From Chitinophagaceae bacterium (GTDB lineage Bacteria; Bacteroidota; Bacteroidia; Chitinophagales; Chitinophagaceae): a stretch of DNA of 51,371 bases. The notes beneath the pieces were generated by a model that searched no databases, was not told where the DNA came from, and saw nothing but the letters and a program-made list of their open reading frames with translations. Positions 38,307-48,028 of the stretch are shown here, in pieces. Position numbers and translations under genes: made by a program. Position 1 is the first letter of the stretch. Every line of letters starts with the position of its first letter. The DNA lies in NCBI GenBank assembly GCA_024707305.1, contig JANPZZ010000008.1, positions 1 through 51,371 of the forward strand, read 5' to 3'.

Positions 38307-39953
38307 ATGAAATTTTTCAGTTTAAAAAAGAACTGGTTACCCGTTGCGGTTGCAAGCCTGTTGGTAACTGCGTGTAATAATGAAACGGAGTTGAACGATG
38401 CAGAGGCGCTCAATGCGATGACTGCAGATAGCCTTGCACATCATATTGCGATACTGGCGTCTGATGATTTTCAGGGAAGAAAACCATTTACCGAAGGTGA
38501 AACAAAAACGATTCAATACCTGGAAGCGCAATTCAGGGCCGCAGGGCTGGAGCCCGGAAACGGCGACAGCTATCTACAGGAAGTGCCGATGGTAAGTATT
38601 ACAACAGAAGCGGCACCCGCCATGCTGGTAAATACCAAAGCAGGACAGTTTTCATTAAAAGGTTTTGATGAATATGTGATCTGGACCGATAAAACAGACA
38701 GCGAAGTGATGCTGGACCAGAGCGAAGTTGTGTTTGCCGGATATGGCGTGGTAGCACCCGAATACAACTGGAATGATTATGAAGGTCTCGACGTAAAAGG
38801 AAAAGTGGTAATGGTGTTGGTAAATGATCCCGGTTTTGCTGGCGGTGACAGTACTTTGTTTAAAGGAAAAACAATGACTTATTATGGTCGTTGGACGTAT
38901 AAGTTTGAAGAAGCGGCTCGCCAGGGTGCAAGAGGTTGCCTGATTGTACATGAAACGGCTGGCGCCAGTTATCCATTTACCGTTGTGCAAAACAACTGGA
39001 ATGGAACGCGTCTGCGTCTCGACAATCGGGGTAAGGAAGAATCGCTGTGTGATGTGATTGGATGGGTTTCAACGCCCGCCGCGGAGAAATTATTAAAAGC
39101 AGCCGGAAAAGATAAATCGCTGCTTGCTGCTGCCGACAACAGAGGATTCAAAGGGGAGGCGCTCGGTATTCGCCTTAGCACGTCGATTCAGGTAAAAACA
39201 AATTATAGTAAGTCGCATAACGTGGTTGCAAAAATAACCGGTAGCAAAAAGCCCGATGAATATGTGATTTACACTGCGCACTGGGATCACCTTGGAATAG
39301 CAAAGCCTGACGAAAAAGGGGATAGCATTTATAATGGCGCCCTTGACAATGCAAGTGCAACGGCTGGTTTGTTTGAAATTGCACGTGCATTTAAAAAGCT
39401 GAACAAAGCACCTGAACGTTCAATACTCTTGCTCGCAGTAACTGCTGAAGAGCAGGGATTATGGGGTTCTGCCTGGTACGCGCAAAACCCGATTTACCCA
39501 ATAAAGAACACAGTTGCAAATATCAATATGGATGTGCTTAACTGGTATGGTGCTACGCGCGACATCATTGTGGTGGGACAGGGACAAAGTGAGTTGGAAG
39601 ATATATTAGCGGATGCTGCAAAAGAAGATAATCGAGTGGTAGCATTTGAACCACATCCTGAAGCTGGTTTCTATTACCGTTCAGATCATTTCAATTTTGC
39701 AAAAGTGGGCGTGCCTGCGTTGTATACTGAAAGCGGAATTGACGTGATTGGAAAAGATGCTGATTATGGAAAAACGAAGAATGCGGAATACACCAGTGCG
39801 CTCTACCATCGCCCTGCGGATGAATACAATCCCGAAAGTTGGGATCTGAGTGGCGCGGTTGCAGACCTTAAATTATTCTTCAAAGTGGGCCTTCGTGTTG
39901 CCAATGCAGAGAAGAAGCCTGAATGGAAGGCGGGTTCTGAGTTTAAGAAATAA
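38307..39953 (+). CDS. M28 family peptidase lipoprotein with PA domain
   Basis: 548 residues in one frame. Lipoprotein signal (SLLVTACNNE, Cys23). Residues about 120-290 hold a protease-associated (PA) domain. M28 zinc ligands: AHWDHLG, GALDNASATAG, VTAEEQGLWGS, NINMDVLNWYG, with a final His in YHRPADEY. Periplasmic or surface aminopeptidase. Related to the truncated M28 gene at the window start, which has the same order of domains plus PDZ. It is followed by a 1.3-kb gap of repeats. Confidence 0.93.
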   Translation: MKFFSLKKNWLPVAVASLLVTACNNETELNDAEALNAMTADSLAHHIAILASDDFQGRKPFTEGETKTIQYLEAQFRAAGLEPGNGDSYLQEVPMVSITTEAAPAMLVNTKAGQFSLKGFDEYVIWTDKTDSEVMLDQSEVVFAGYGVVAPEYNWNDYEGLDVKGKVVMVLVNDPGFAGGDSTLFKGKTMTYYGRWTYKFEEAARQGARGCLIVHETAGASYPFTVVQNNWNGTRLRLDNRGKEESLCDVIGWVSTPAAEKLLKAAGKDKSLLAAADNRGFKGEALGIRLSTSIQVKTNYSKSHNVVAKITGSKKPDEYVIYTAHWDHLGIAKPDEKGDSIYNGALDNASATAGLFEIARAFKKLNKAPERSILLLAVTAEEQGLWGSAWYAQNPIYPIKNTVANINMDVLNWYGATRDIIVVGQGQSELEDILADAAKEDNRVVAFEPHPEAGFYYRSDHFNFAKVGVPALYTESGIDVIGKDADYGKTKNAEYTSALYHRPADEYNPESWDLSGAVADLKLFFKVGLRVANAEKKPEWKAGSEFKK

Positions 39954-40077
39954 TGTGCGTTTTGTACCGAGAGTATCGCGCGGAGATTTTGATTAGAGTT
40001 GTGCGAACGATTAAGTCTCTTTATGATGCAGCATGTTGCAAATTTCTTCCGCCATATTGAACAGTTCTTTTGCGCAC

Positions 40078-41145
40078 ATATATCGTCCCTTCGGGACTCA
40101 AAATAACGTGGGCATTACTGTTGCTACAGATATTCCGTCCCTTCGGGACGAAGGCAATATTCTCGCCGAATTAAGGCCACGTTTAAAGCAAATATGGCAA
40201 CTATGCTTTTCCTCCCATTCCGTCCCGAAGGGACGGGTTGTGGTTAGAAAAGTAGCGCATCTAAAATATGCGTCCCGACAGGACGCGTTGTGAAGTGTTT
40301 GCACAGGATGCAAAAAGCCAACGGGTGTACTCTTGGATTTAAGCAAGTATGGGCAACTATATTTTCTCGCATTTCGTCCCGAAAGGACGCAATGTCTGTA
40401 GCAAAAGAATCTCCCCATTTTACCCGCGTCCCGACAGGACGCATATGGAACCCCGCCTTTAACAAATGTAAAAAGATTGCCAGATCCAACAGATATTCCG
40501 TCCCTTCGGGACTCAAAATAAAAAGAGTAACACCGATGCTACAGATATATCGTCCCTTCGGGACGAAGGCAATATTCTCGCTGAATTATTCCACGTTTAA
40601 ATCAAATATGGCAACTATGCTTTTCCTCACATTCCGTCCCGAAGGGACGGGTTGTGGTTAGAAAAGTAGCGCATCTAAAATATGCGTCCCGTCAGGACGC
40701 GTTGTGAAGTGTTTGCACAGGATGCAAAAAGCCAACGGGTGTACTCTTGGATTTAAGCAAGTATGGGCAACTATATTTTCTCGCATTTCGTCCCGAAGGG
40801 ATGGGTAGTGATGCAGGCGCCCGAAGGCATCTTCGCGTGTTGTGCAAACACGTTACAACACGTCCTCTCGTGTCGAAAATAAAACGAACCAATCTACCGC
40901 AGCATTAATAAAGCAGCCACAGGCTGCTTTATTAATTTTCACGCAAAGCGCGCCGAGGTCCCGCGGAGCCCGCGGAGATTTTGTTTAGAGTTATTGAACC
41001 GTAGAGATGTTTATAATGCCACACCTGTACCGTCCCTTCGGGACGGGTTGTGGTTAGAAAGTATCGCAATAAAAATATGCGTCCCGACAAGACGCGTTGT
41101 GAAGTGTTTGCACAGGATGCAAAAAGCCACGGGTATGCTCTTCGA
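40078..41145. repeat. Array of CGTCCC/GGGACG palindromes with a duplicated 310-bp block
   Basis: This fills the gene-free gap at 39954-41285. At least 13 hairpins were counted: CGTCCCTTCGGGACG type (40084, 40136, 40499, 40551, 41031), the opposite-phase CGTCCCGAAGGGACG type (40221, 40375, 40635, 40789) and GCGTCCCGACAGGACGC type (40270, 40426, 40684, 41079). Bases 40078-40389 and 40494-40803 are nearly identical (offset 414-416). A third, partial copy with the same order of motifs lies at 41031-41145. The spacing is irregular and unlike CRISPR. No coding sequence in the gap is convincing. Confidence 0.88.
40904..40940 (+). terminator. Perfect 15-bp hairpin with T-tract inside the palindrome array
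   Basis: ATTAATAAAGCAGCC (40904-40918) is perfectly complementary to 40922-40936 with a 3-base loop (ACA), followed by TTT. It has the shape of an intrinsic terminator but no gene on the plus strand ends near it, so it may be a repeat-borne hairpin. Confidence 0.55.
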
Positions 41146-41285
41146 TTAAAACAAACCGATCTACCGCAGCAACTCCGAACTTTTGTAAAAATCAGACACA
41201 CGCATTTTTTTGTTTTCCCGCCTGCACTTTTCAACCTACGAATTCATTCGTTTTTAACCAGTTTTGGTGAAAATCTGGACTTTGT

Positions 41286-43735
41286 ATGAGAAAGCTATGG
41301 GTTGTATTGGTTGTGTTGGCAAACACATGTGCATTGAACCTGCATGCGCAGGATCGCGGCACTATTGAAGTGATTATTCACAATAGCTCACTACAGGTGC
41401 TGCCCAGCGCTACAGTTGAACTGCTGAAAGCAACAGATTCATCATTGGTAAAAGCATCGGTGGCAGATGCAAAAGGACTGGCTGTATTTGAAAATATCAT
41501 TTTCGGCAATTACCTGCTGCGTGTTACCGAAACAAATCACCAGGCGTACTACACAGCAGTTTTTGATTTTAATAAAACACCCTATCGTTTGCCCGATATA
41601 CAAATGACCGCGCAAAGCCGCGAAATGACGGGCATAACGGTTACGGCACGCAAACCATTTATTCAAAAACTCAGCGATCGCATTGTAGTAAATGTGGAAA
41701 GCAGCATACTTAGCACTGGTTCTTCAGCATTTGAAGTCCTGGAAAGATCACCGGGGGTAAACATCGACCCCAACGATATCATCAGCCTGCGGGGCCGCTC
41801 AGGTGTGAATGTGATGATTGATGGAAAAATTACGGCAATGTCGGGCCAGGACCTGGTGAATTACCTGCGCAGCCTGCCTTCATCCGCTATAGACCGCATT
41901 GAAATTATTACCAACCCCTCTTCAAAATATGATGCTGCCGGTAACTCTGGCATTATTGATATCCGCTTGAAAAAGATCAACGCTTTGGAACAAACGGCAC
42001 GTTCACTGCGGGTTATGGACAGGGTGTATATCCCAAAGCCAACACCGGCACCAGCTTCAATTACCGAAATAAAACCGTGAACATTTTCGGAAGCTACAAC
42101 TACGCCTATCGGATCAACCTGAATCATCTTTTCCTGGATAGAAACTTTTATACCGACGCCAAAGTTTTTAATGGGAAAGATGTAAAAGACAATTACTCCA
42201 AACTATTCCTCCATTCACATACAGCCCGATTTGGTACCGACTATTATGCGGGGAAAAATACAGTGATCGGTTTTATTGTAAATGGCAACTTCAATCGTTT
42301 CAGACGGACGAATAAAAATGAGTCAATCGTCATCAATCCAATGGACCAACCGGTAAACACATTTGAAACCGATGCCAGCAATAAAGACCGCGGTAGCAAC
42401 TGGGTGGCCAACATCAACCTGAAACATACATTTGATACTACCGGACGCGAACTGACAGCCGATGTGGATTACGCGCAATACGATAATAAGTCAATGTCGC
42501 GAACGGCAACATCCTATTACCAGATGAATGGCCAGCCGCTGCAACCTGATTATATTCTTGACGGTAACCAACGCGGAAACCTGGAATTGATGACGGCCAA
42601 AGCTGATTACAGTCAGCGCTTTCTCCAAACCGGAAAAATGGAAGCCGGTTTCAAACTCAGTTTTGTGACGGCGGATAATGATGCAAAGTTTTGGGATATG
42701 AGTAGCGGCACACCGGTTAATGATGTTAACAAAACCAATCATTTTTATTACCAGGAGAACAATAACGCGGCATACCTGAACTTTCAAAAGCGTTGGGGAA
42801 AATGGGATTTGCAAACAGGGTTGCGCGCAGAACAGACGAATATAGACACCAGGCAGGCATTTGGTGATGTGAAATGGGACTCGAGTTACCTGCAATTTTT
42901 TCCCAGTGCATTTCTAAATTATCAACTGGCGGAAGAAAAAACACTCGGATTTTCTGTCAGTCGTCGCATCGACCGTCCCGGATATAACCAGTTGAACCCA
43001 TTCCTGTTTTTGATAGACGTAACAACTTATGCAACAGGTCGCCCTGGTTTGTTGCCGCAGTTGACATGGAGTTATGAACTGAGTTATACGGTGAAAGGAA
43101 TCAATATCAATTTTGGTTATAGTCACACAAAAAACAACCAGAATATTGCCATCGCCAGGTTTGCTGATGTTTTTCCCGACATTCCATCTGATGACAATGT
43201 TACGGTGCAGATTCCCATTAACCTGAAATCGTCAGATTATTATGGCGTATCGATTGCTGCGCCGGTTCGCATTACCCAATGGTGGAATATGCTAAACAAC
43301 GGCAATTTTTATTATGAAAAATACAATGGGCAACTCGGAATTACGCAACTGAACCGCGGCCGTCCGGTAGCGGAGATTCAAACGAATAATACATTTACGT
43401 TTAAGAAAGGCTGGTCTGCTGAACTAACCGCCAATTTGAACACGGGCAACCAGTATGGCTTTATGATATTTGATCCGCAATGGGCGCTGGGCGTGGGTGC
43501 GCAAAAGAATATTCTGAAAAATAAAGGAACGTTGCGATTCAGCTTTACCGATATCTTCTGGACGAATTTGCCCAAAGCGGTTATCACCTATGATAACTAC
43601 GTGGAAAAATGGAATGCCAAACGCGAAACAAGGGTCGCCACTCTCAGCTTCAGCTATCGCTTTGGCGGTAAGAATGTGTTGCAGGCGCGCAGAAGAGCAC
43701 TTGGGTCGGATGAAGAAAGACGACGGGCCAACTAA
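41286..43735 (+). CDS. Outer-membrane beta-barrel family protein (TonB-dependent-receptor-like), one frameshift
   Basis: About 815 residues. Signal peptide (MRKLWVVLVVLANTCALNLHAQ), a carboxypeptidase-regulatory-like beta domain at about 25-105, a plug-like domain at about 115-230 (ERSPGVNIDPNDIISLRG, NVMIDGKITAM, IDRIEIITNPSSKYDAAG), then the barrel of the family-3 type (PF14905), ending in FSYRFGGKNVLQARRR. The frame breaks at the A5 run 41970-41974. One more A turns the tail into KKDQRFGTNGTFTAGYGQGVY, which flows into NYRNKTVNIFGSYNY. These proteins resemble TonB receptors but often lack a known cargo. Convergent hairpin follows. Confidence 0.9.
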
Positions 43736-43785
43736 CCAGGACCGGGATAACCGGAATTGCTAACCCGCTAATCCCGGTCCCGGTT
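43734..43785. terminator. Hairpin between convergent genes
   Basis: AACCAGGACCGGGAT (43734-43748) pairs, with one mismatch, with ATCCCGGTCCCGGTT (43771-43785). No T-tract. It sits exactly between the convergent barrel and hypothetical genes and may terminate both. Confidence 0.5.
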
Positions 43786-44471
43786 AATGATTTCGAGACG
43801 CAAACCCATCAACTAACGCAGGCATTTCGATCAGGGGTTTTAAATCCGCCAGCTCTTCTTTTTTTAGAAGGCATGGGGTGAAAATCATAACTCCGCACTT
43901 TCATTACACAGTCGTATTCGCCAAGCAGGTTATCGAGTAGAATTAATGAATGATAAGCGACGTCGAGATAGTTATCATCGTTGATCCCTTTTGCGTAAAT
44001 GATCACGTCCAGCGTATCCTTATCAATAATCGGAAAGAACTTCATATCCTTTACAGATAATTCCAGTTTCCCAACTTTGATTGATAATGATTCGGCAGCA
44101 CTTGCCGGCACACGTTGCCTAAACGCAATAAAGCGCCAGCCGGGTAACGCCGGCGCTTTATTAACTATATCCTGTACTACATAAAACAGTTCTTCGTTTC
44201 CGTCTGCTGTAATGGTGATGTTGCGAATGCCGTCTTTAGCCGGTGCTCCTTCAATCGCCAGTCCCGGTGCAATTTTTTGTAACTGCTGGTGGATCTCACC
44301 AAAATAGGCTTCGGGATTACTTTCGTATTGACTCAGCCTTTTTTCGTTCAGTTGAAACCAGGTCCAAAACTGAACCACGGGATCCTGGTTGTTGAAAACA
44401 ACATTAGCACCGCTGGATCCGGCAACTGATATCGCAAATAGGCAGCATATGAGGAGAAAACGCATCAGCAA
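43784..44471 (-). CDS. Hypothetical secreted protein, one frameshift
   Basis: About 225 residues with a signal peptide (MLMRFLLICCLFAISVAGSSGA). After it comes VVQFWTWFQLNEKRLSQYE, then an alpha/beta domain with ITADGNEELFYVVQDIVNKAPALPGWRFIAFRQR; this W-x-W-F, SADG and AP-x-L-x-GW pattern occurs in unnamed Bacteroidota proteins. The main frame ends at 43809 in KRRAGGFKTPDRNACVS. Removing one T from the T7 run 43859-43865 gives KKEELADLKPLIEMPALVDG and a stop at 43784. I know no function. It is the gene next to the GLPGLI gene, same strand, 39 bp apart. Confidence 0.65.
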
Positions 44472-44510
44472 ATTTCGGGGGAATTTTGCTAACGAATAAT
44501 TAAACCTCGC

Positions 44511-45288
44511 TTACCCTGCCCTGAAGCGGATTTGACCACCACCGTTCTGCTGCATCTGCTCAATCATTTTGAGGCGCTCTGCACCAAATTCCTGGGGAGT
44601 AACTTTTTTCCTTTTGTAGGTTCTTTGATAGCGTTTTTGTTGGGTTTTTCTTTTACTTCCACAGCACGATATACCATTTTACCATCATTCATTTCCATTT
44701 CAAGTATCAATCCGGGAAGCTGGCCCTGGAAATCGGGTCCGGCGGGTACAGGAATCGAAAGCGTAAACCAGGCAACCACTTCAGAAGTGTCGTCAACTTC
44801 CCGACGTTCCATCTTTCCGTTTTCCATCATCATGGTGGTGCGTTTGGCAATACGCTCTGTCGTTGCTTTGCGGCACTGGTAGCCAAGGATGGTTTTCGTT
44901 TCTTCAGATAGCCTCCAGTTATTGCGACGAATACTATCTGTAACGATAAATTTTTTGTCACCAAATTCGCGGCCTTCTACTTTTCTCGACTTTTCGAAAT
45001 CGATAAAAACAATATCATCACCACCACCACCTACCGTGCGGAACACCATTCCACCATTGCTCACCGGTTCCTCCTGGATATCTTCAGGCAATTGTTGCCA
45101 GACCATTTGATTATTGGCAAAATTCAGTTCAAACTTATCCTTGCGTATGTGTTGAATCGGTTCAGCGCCATTGTTGATATTGATCGACATCTGCGTGTTT
45201 CGCTCATAGGTTACTTTTCCTTCTTTCTGCTGGGCAAGGGAAGCCATCGCTATCAGCAGCGATAAGCCCGCGGTTAGGTCTTCTTCAT
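44511..45288 (-). CDS. GLPGLI family protein, two frameshifts
   Basis: About 258 residues, secreted. The family motif appears as GQLPGLILEME near residue 205. Other family parts are KFELNFANNQMVW, TKTILGYQCRKAT (a conserved GY-x-C) and VVAWFTLSIPVPAGP. The function of the family is unknown; it is often found near outer-membrane genes. I place the start at ATG 45288 (MKKT, then LTAGLSLLIAMASLAQQ) because the shift near 45277-45278 (C2 should be C3) joins a normal signal peptide. The end is moved to 44511 by a shift at the T6 run 44604-44609 (GKKVTPQEFGAERL...). Divergent from the histidine kinase. Confidence 0.83.
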
Positions 45289-45421
45289 AATAAGTTTTAT
45301 TTAACTTCAAAACTAAGTCGGGCAATTTCGAATAGAGGTTAACACACCTTTGAATTAGGTTAATAAAGGTTAATGGGGATTTCAACGGCACGATTATGTG
45401 GTTACATTTGTCAACATTATT

Positions 45422-46966
45422 ATGACAAGACTTCGCTGGCTGGCAATATTAATGGGTGCGGTGATCCTGATCATCGGTGGTTTTCAGGTGTACTGGTTGC
45501 GGGATAACTATTTGCGCGCCAGTCGTGAGCTGGAAACAAGAACCGCTCTTTTGTTTCGCGAAACCTATCGCGAATTGAATGATTCGCTGATTCGTTCCAA
45601 ACTCAATTCTGCATTTTTTGATTCGCTTTCGATAGGTGATTTGCGGGGTGCGACGAACATCCGCGTCAAAAATGCAACCACCAGGGTAATTGATCAGTTG
45701 CGCGTTAGTAAACTTGATACTTCCCTGAAACGTTCCGGACAGGTTGCGATTACCCTTAAAACCATTGACGATCCCGGCGCTACCGTTATTACGCGCGCAA
45801 GACCGAGGGAAATTGATTCTATTCGCCCGTCAGAAATAGAGTCAATCAATATTTTCAGGAAAACAAAAGACGCGGATGCAGATTCACTTTCTGATCGGCG
45901 CCCGCGGCATTTCACCAACAGCCAGATCGTTATCCGTCTCGATTCGCTGATTAACGATACGGTGCAGATTAATGTGTTAACCAAACGGTTTGAACAGGTA
46001 CTGGCACGCGAACACATTGAGGCTCCTTTTGAAATTGTTGAAAATAACAGAAAGCGCGATACCGTACAGTTTCAGGTGGCGGGTGCGCCACGGCGCTGGA
46101 TGACTGTAGATCGAGAGGAAGAACCTTATGCACTTCGACTCGGGAAAGTGTATCCGTATTTATTTAAACAATTATCGCTCCCCATTCTTTTTTCTTTCTT
46201 CCTGGTGGGGATCACCATTTTTTCGTTTGTATTGCTTTATCGCAGTTTGCGTCGTCAGCAAAGGCTTGCACAAATGAAAACAGATTTAATTAATAATATC
46301 ACCCACGAATTAAAAACACCCATTGCAACGGTGGGTGTTGCTATTGAAGCATTGAAAAATTTCAATGCCATACAGGATCCTGCACGTACGCGCGAGTACC
46401 TCGACATCTCGCAGCAGGAATTGCAGAGGCTTGGTTTACTGGTTGACAAAGTGCTGAAGCTTTCCATGTTTGAGAAAAACGAACTGGAATTGCAATCACA
46501 GCTTTTTGATTTGGGTGACCTGGTAACAGAAGTAGTTGCATCGCTGCGCCTGCAGCTTGAGAAATACCAGGGCCGCATTACTTTAGAAAAACAGGGAGAC
46601 CTGAATATGTATGGCGACAGGCTGCATATGCAAAGTGTAGTTTTCAATTTGCTTGACAACGCTTTAAAATACAGCAAAGGCAACGCTGCCATTCAGGTGC
46701 AATTGAAGCAAACGGATGACGGCATTCAAATGAAGATAACCGATAATGGTATCGGTATTCCCGAAGCCTATCAGCATAAAGTGTTTGAGAAGTTTTTCAG
46801 GGTGCCTGCCGGCGATACACATAATGCAAAGGGACACGGTTTGGGGCTGAGTTATGTTGCACAGGTAGTGCAACAACATGGCGGCACCATCCATTTGGAT
46901 TCGCATGTTGGATTAGGAAGTACTTTTACGATTAACTTACCATCGAGAACAAAAGACAAAGCGTAA
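45422..46966 (+). CDS. Sensor histidine kinase
   Basis: 514 residues from ATG 45422. Membrane helix 1 at about 6-24, a periplasmic sensing region at about 25-245 with no recognised domain, helix 2 at about 246-270. Cytosolic part: HisKA with the phospho-acceptor His295 in NNITHELKTPIAT, then the HATPase_c domain with N box LLDNALKYS, G1 DNGIGIP, F box FEKFFRV and G2 GHGLGLSY. No HAMP domain is obvious. It is paired with the response regulator that starts 4 bp after its stop. The signal is unknown; the nearby GLPGLI and beta-barrel genes may be part of the envelope response. Confidence 0.95.
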   Translation: MTRLRWLAILMGAVILIIGGFQVYWLRDNYLRASRELETRTALLFRETYRELNDSLIRSKLNSAFFDSLSIGDLRGATNIRVKNATTRVIDQLRVSKLDTSLKRSGQVAITLKTIDDPGATVITRARPREIDSIRPSEIESINIFRKTKDADADSLSDRRPRHFTNSQIVIRLDSLINDTVQINVLTKRFEQVLAREHIEAPFEIVENNRKRDTVQFQVAGAPRRWMTVDREEEPYALRLGKVYPYLFKQLSLPILFSFFLVGITIFSFVLLYRSLRRQQRLAQMKTDLINNITHELKTPIATVGVAIEALKNFNAIQDPARTREYLDISQQELQRLGLLVDKVLKLSMFEKNELELQSQLFDLGDLVTEVVASLRLQLEKYQGRITLEKQGDLNMYGDRLHMQSVVFNLLDNALKYSKGNAAIQVQLKQTDDGIQMKITDNGIGIPEAYQHKVFEKFFRVPAGDTHNAKGHGLGLSYVAQVVQQHGGTIHLDSHVGLGSTFTINLPSRTKDKA

Positions 46967-46969
46967 TCT

Positions 46970-47656
46970 ATGGGTGCAATCAAAGTATTTTATGTAGAAG
47001 ATGAATTGTTCCTGGGAAAAATCGTCAAAGAGAGCCTGGAAACAAGAGGCTTCATAGTAACAATGGAAAGCGATGGTGCAAAAGCGGTGGATGTTTATAA
47101 AAAGTGTGAACCCGATGTTTGTGTACTGGATGTGATGTTGCCTAACAAAGATGGCTTTGCCATTGCGGATGAAATTCGCCAGCTGAATGGAGATGTGCCC
47201 ATCATATTTCTGACGGCGAAGGTGCAGACCGAAGATGTAGTGAAAGGGTTTTCCCTCGGAGGAAATGATTATATCCGCAAGCCATTTAGTATGGAAGAAC
47301 TGATTGTTCGGATACAAAATGTATTGCGTTCAAAAAACGAAACTCCCTTAAAACCCGTTGATACCGTTAGCATCGGCAAACTGCAGTTCCAGAAGAACCG
47401 GCAAATACTAACGAATGGTTGGGAAGATCGCAAGCTCTCTTTTCGCGAGAGCGAGCTGCTGAAAATACTTTACGATAACCGCGACAAGGTGATCGACCGA
47501 AAAGACATCCTCAATCTGCTTTGGGGCAATGATTCATTTTTCAACAGCCGCAACCTCGATGTTTACATTACTAAACTCCGTGGTTACCTCAAAGACGATC
47601 CCTCACTGGAAATAATTACGATAAAAGGAATTGGTTACCGTTTCGTTATCAGCTAG
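46970..47656 (+). CDS. OmpR-family response regulator
   Basis: 228 residues. Receiver domain with acidic pair E10-D11, phospho-acceptor Asp54 (CVLDVMLPNKDG), Thr near 82 (LTAK) and Lys in YIRKPFS. C-terminal winged-helix DNA-binding domain (about 130-225) with SFRESELLKILYDNRDKVIDRKDIL and YITKLRGYLKDDPSLEIITIKGIGYRF. Partner of the preceding kinase. Target genes cannot be read from the window. Confidence 0.96.
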   Translation: MGAIKVFYVEDELFLGKIVKESLETRGFIVTMESDGAKAVDVYKKCEPDVCVLDVMLPNKDGFAIADEIRQLNGDVPIIFLTAKVQTEDVVKGFSLGGNDYIRKPFSMEELIVRIQNVLRSKNETPLKPVDTVSIGKLQFQKNRQILTNGWEDRKLSFRESELLKILYDNRDKVIDRKDILNLLWGNDSFFNSRNLDVYITKLRGYLKDDPSLEIITIKGIGYRFVIS

Positions 47657-47696
47657 CGATTTTCATGCATTTATGATTTATATTTATGAAAAACGC

Positions 47697-47978
47697 ATGA
47701 AATTCCGGAACCTCGTTTTTCTTTTTACCATCATCCTGATCCTCCTGGCCTGGTTTACAAAACCAGACTATGATGACTTTGTTGCTTTTCATGAAGAGCA
47801 GGATTCAAACCTCAGTTCCCCACCCATTATTAAATACACGGATGCTTTTCTTTTTAGCCAGGTTACTGTCATCTATTATCATGCGGTAGATTCAAAAGAA
47901 TTACAAAAGACGGTAGCGGTTGCCGCTGCAGAAGAAAAGTATATCGGTTTATTCGGAAAATTCTGGTCGCTTAATTAA
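47697..47978 (+). CDS. Small membrane-anchored hypothetical protein, DUF4359-like
   Basis: 93 residues from ATG 47697 (MKFRNLVFLFTIILILLAWFT), after the response regulator. One N-terminal membrane helix (residues 6-23), then NPxxxDF-like KPDYDDFVAFHEEQ, a middle DAFLFSQVTVIYYH, and the C-terminal KYIGLFGKFW that resembles DUF4359 proteins. I am not sure of the family. The frame opens earlier, overlapping the regulator's end, but without a plausible start. It may be cotranscribed with the two-component genes. Confidence 0.6.
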   Translation: MKFRNLVFLFTIILILLAWFTKPDYDDFVAFHEEQDSNLSSPPIIKYTDAFLFSQVTVIYYHAVDSKELQKTVAVAAAEEKYIGLFGKFWSLN

Positions 47979-48028
47979 TTGCGCACCCGGTTCTATTTAA
48001 TTATTTCAACACCTTTCAATTTTTAATA

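Noticed and set aside
40078..41145. CRISPR array
   Set aside because: The palindromes are 15-17 bp, irregularly spaced (about 40-230 bp), in two orientations, and the 'spacers' are duplicated too. No cas genes are present.
40033..41289. Several open frames of 66-123 codons within the palindrome array
   Set aside because: They translate the repeats themselves (recurring RPFGT / PSGRN strings) on both strands.
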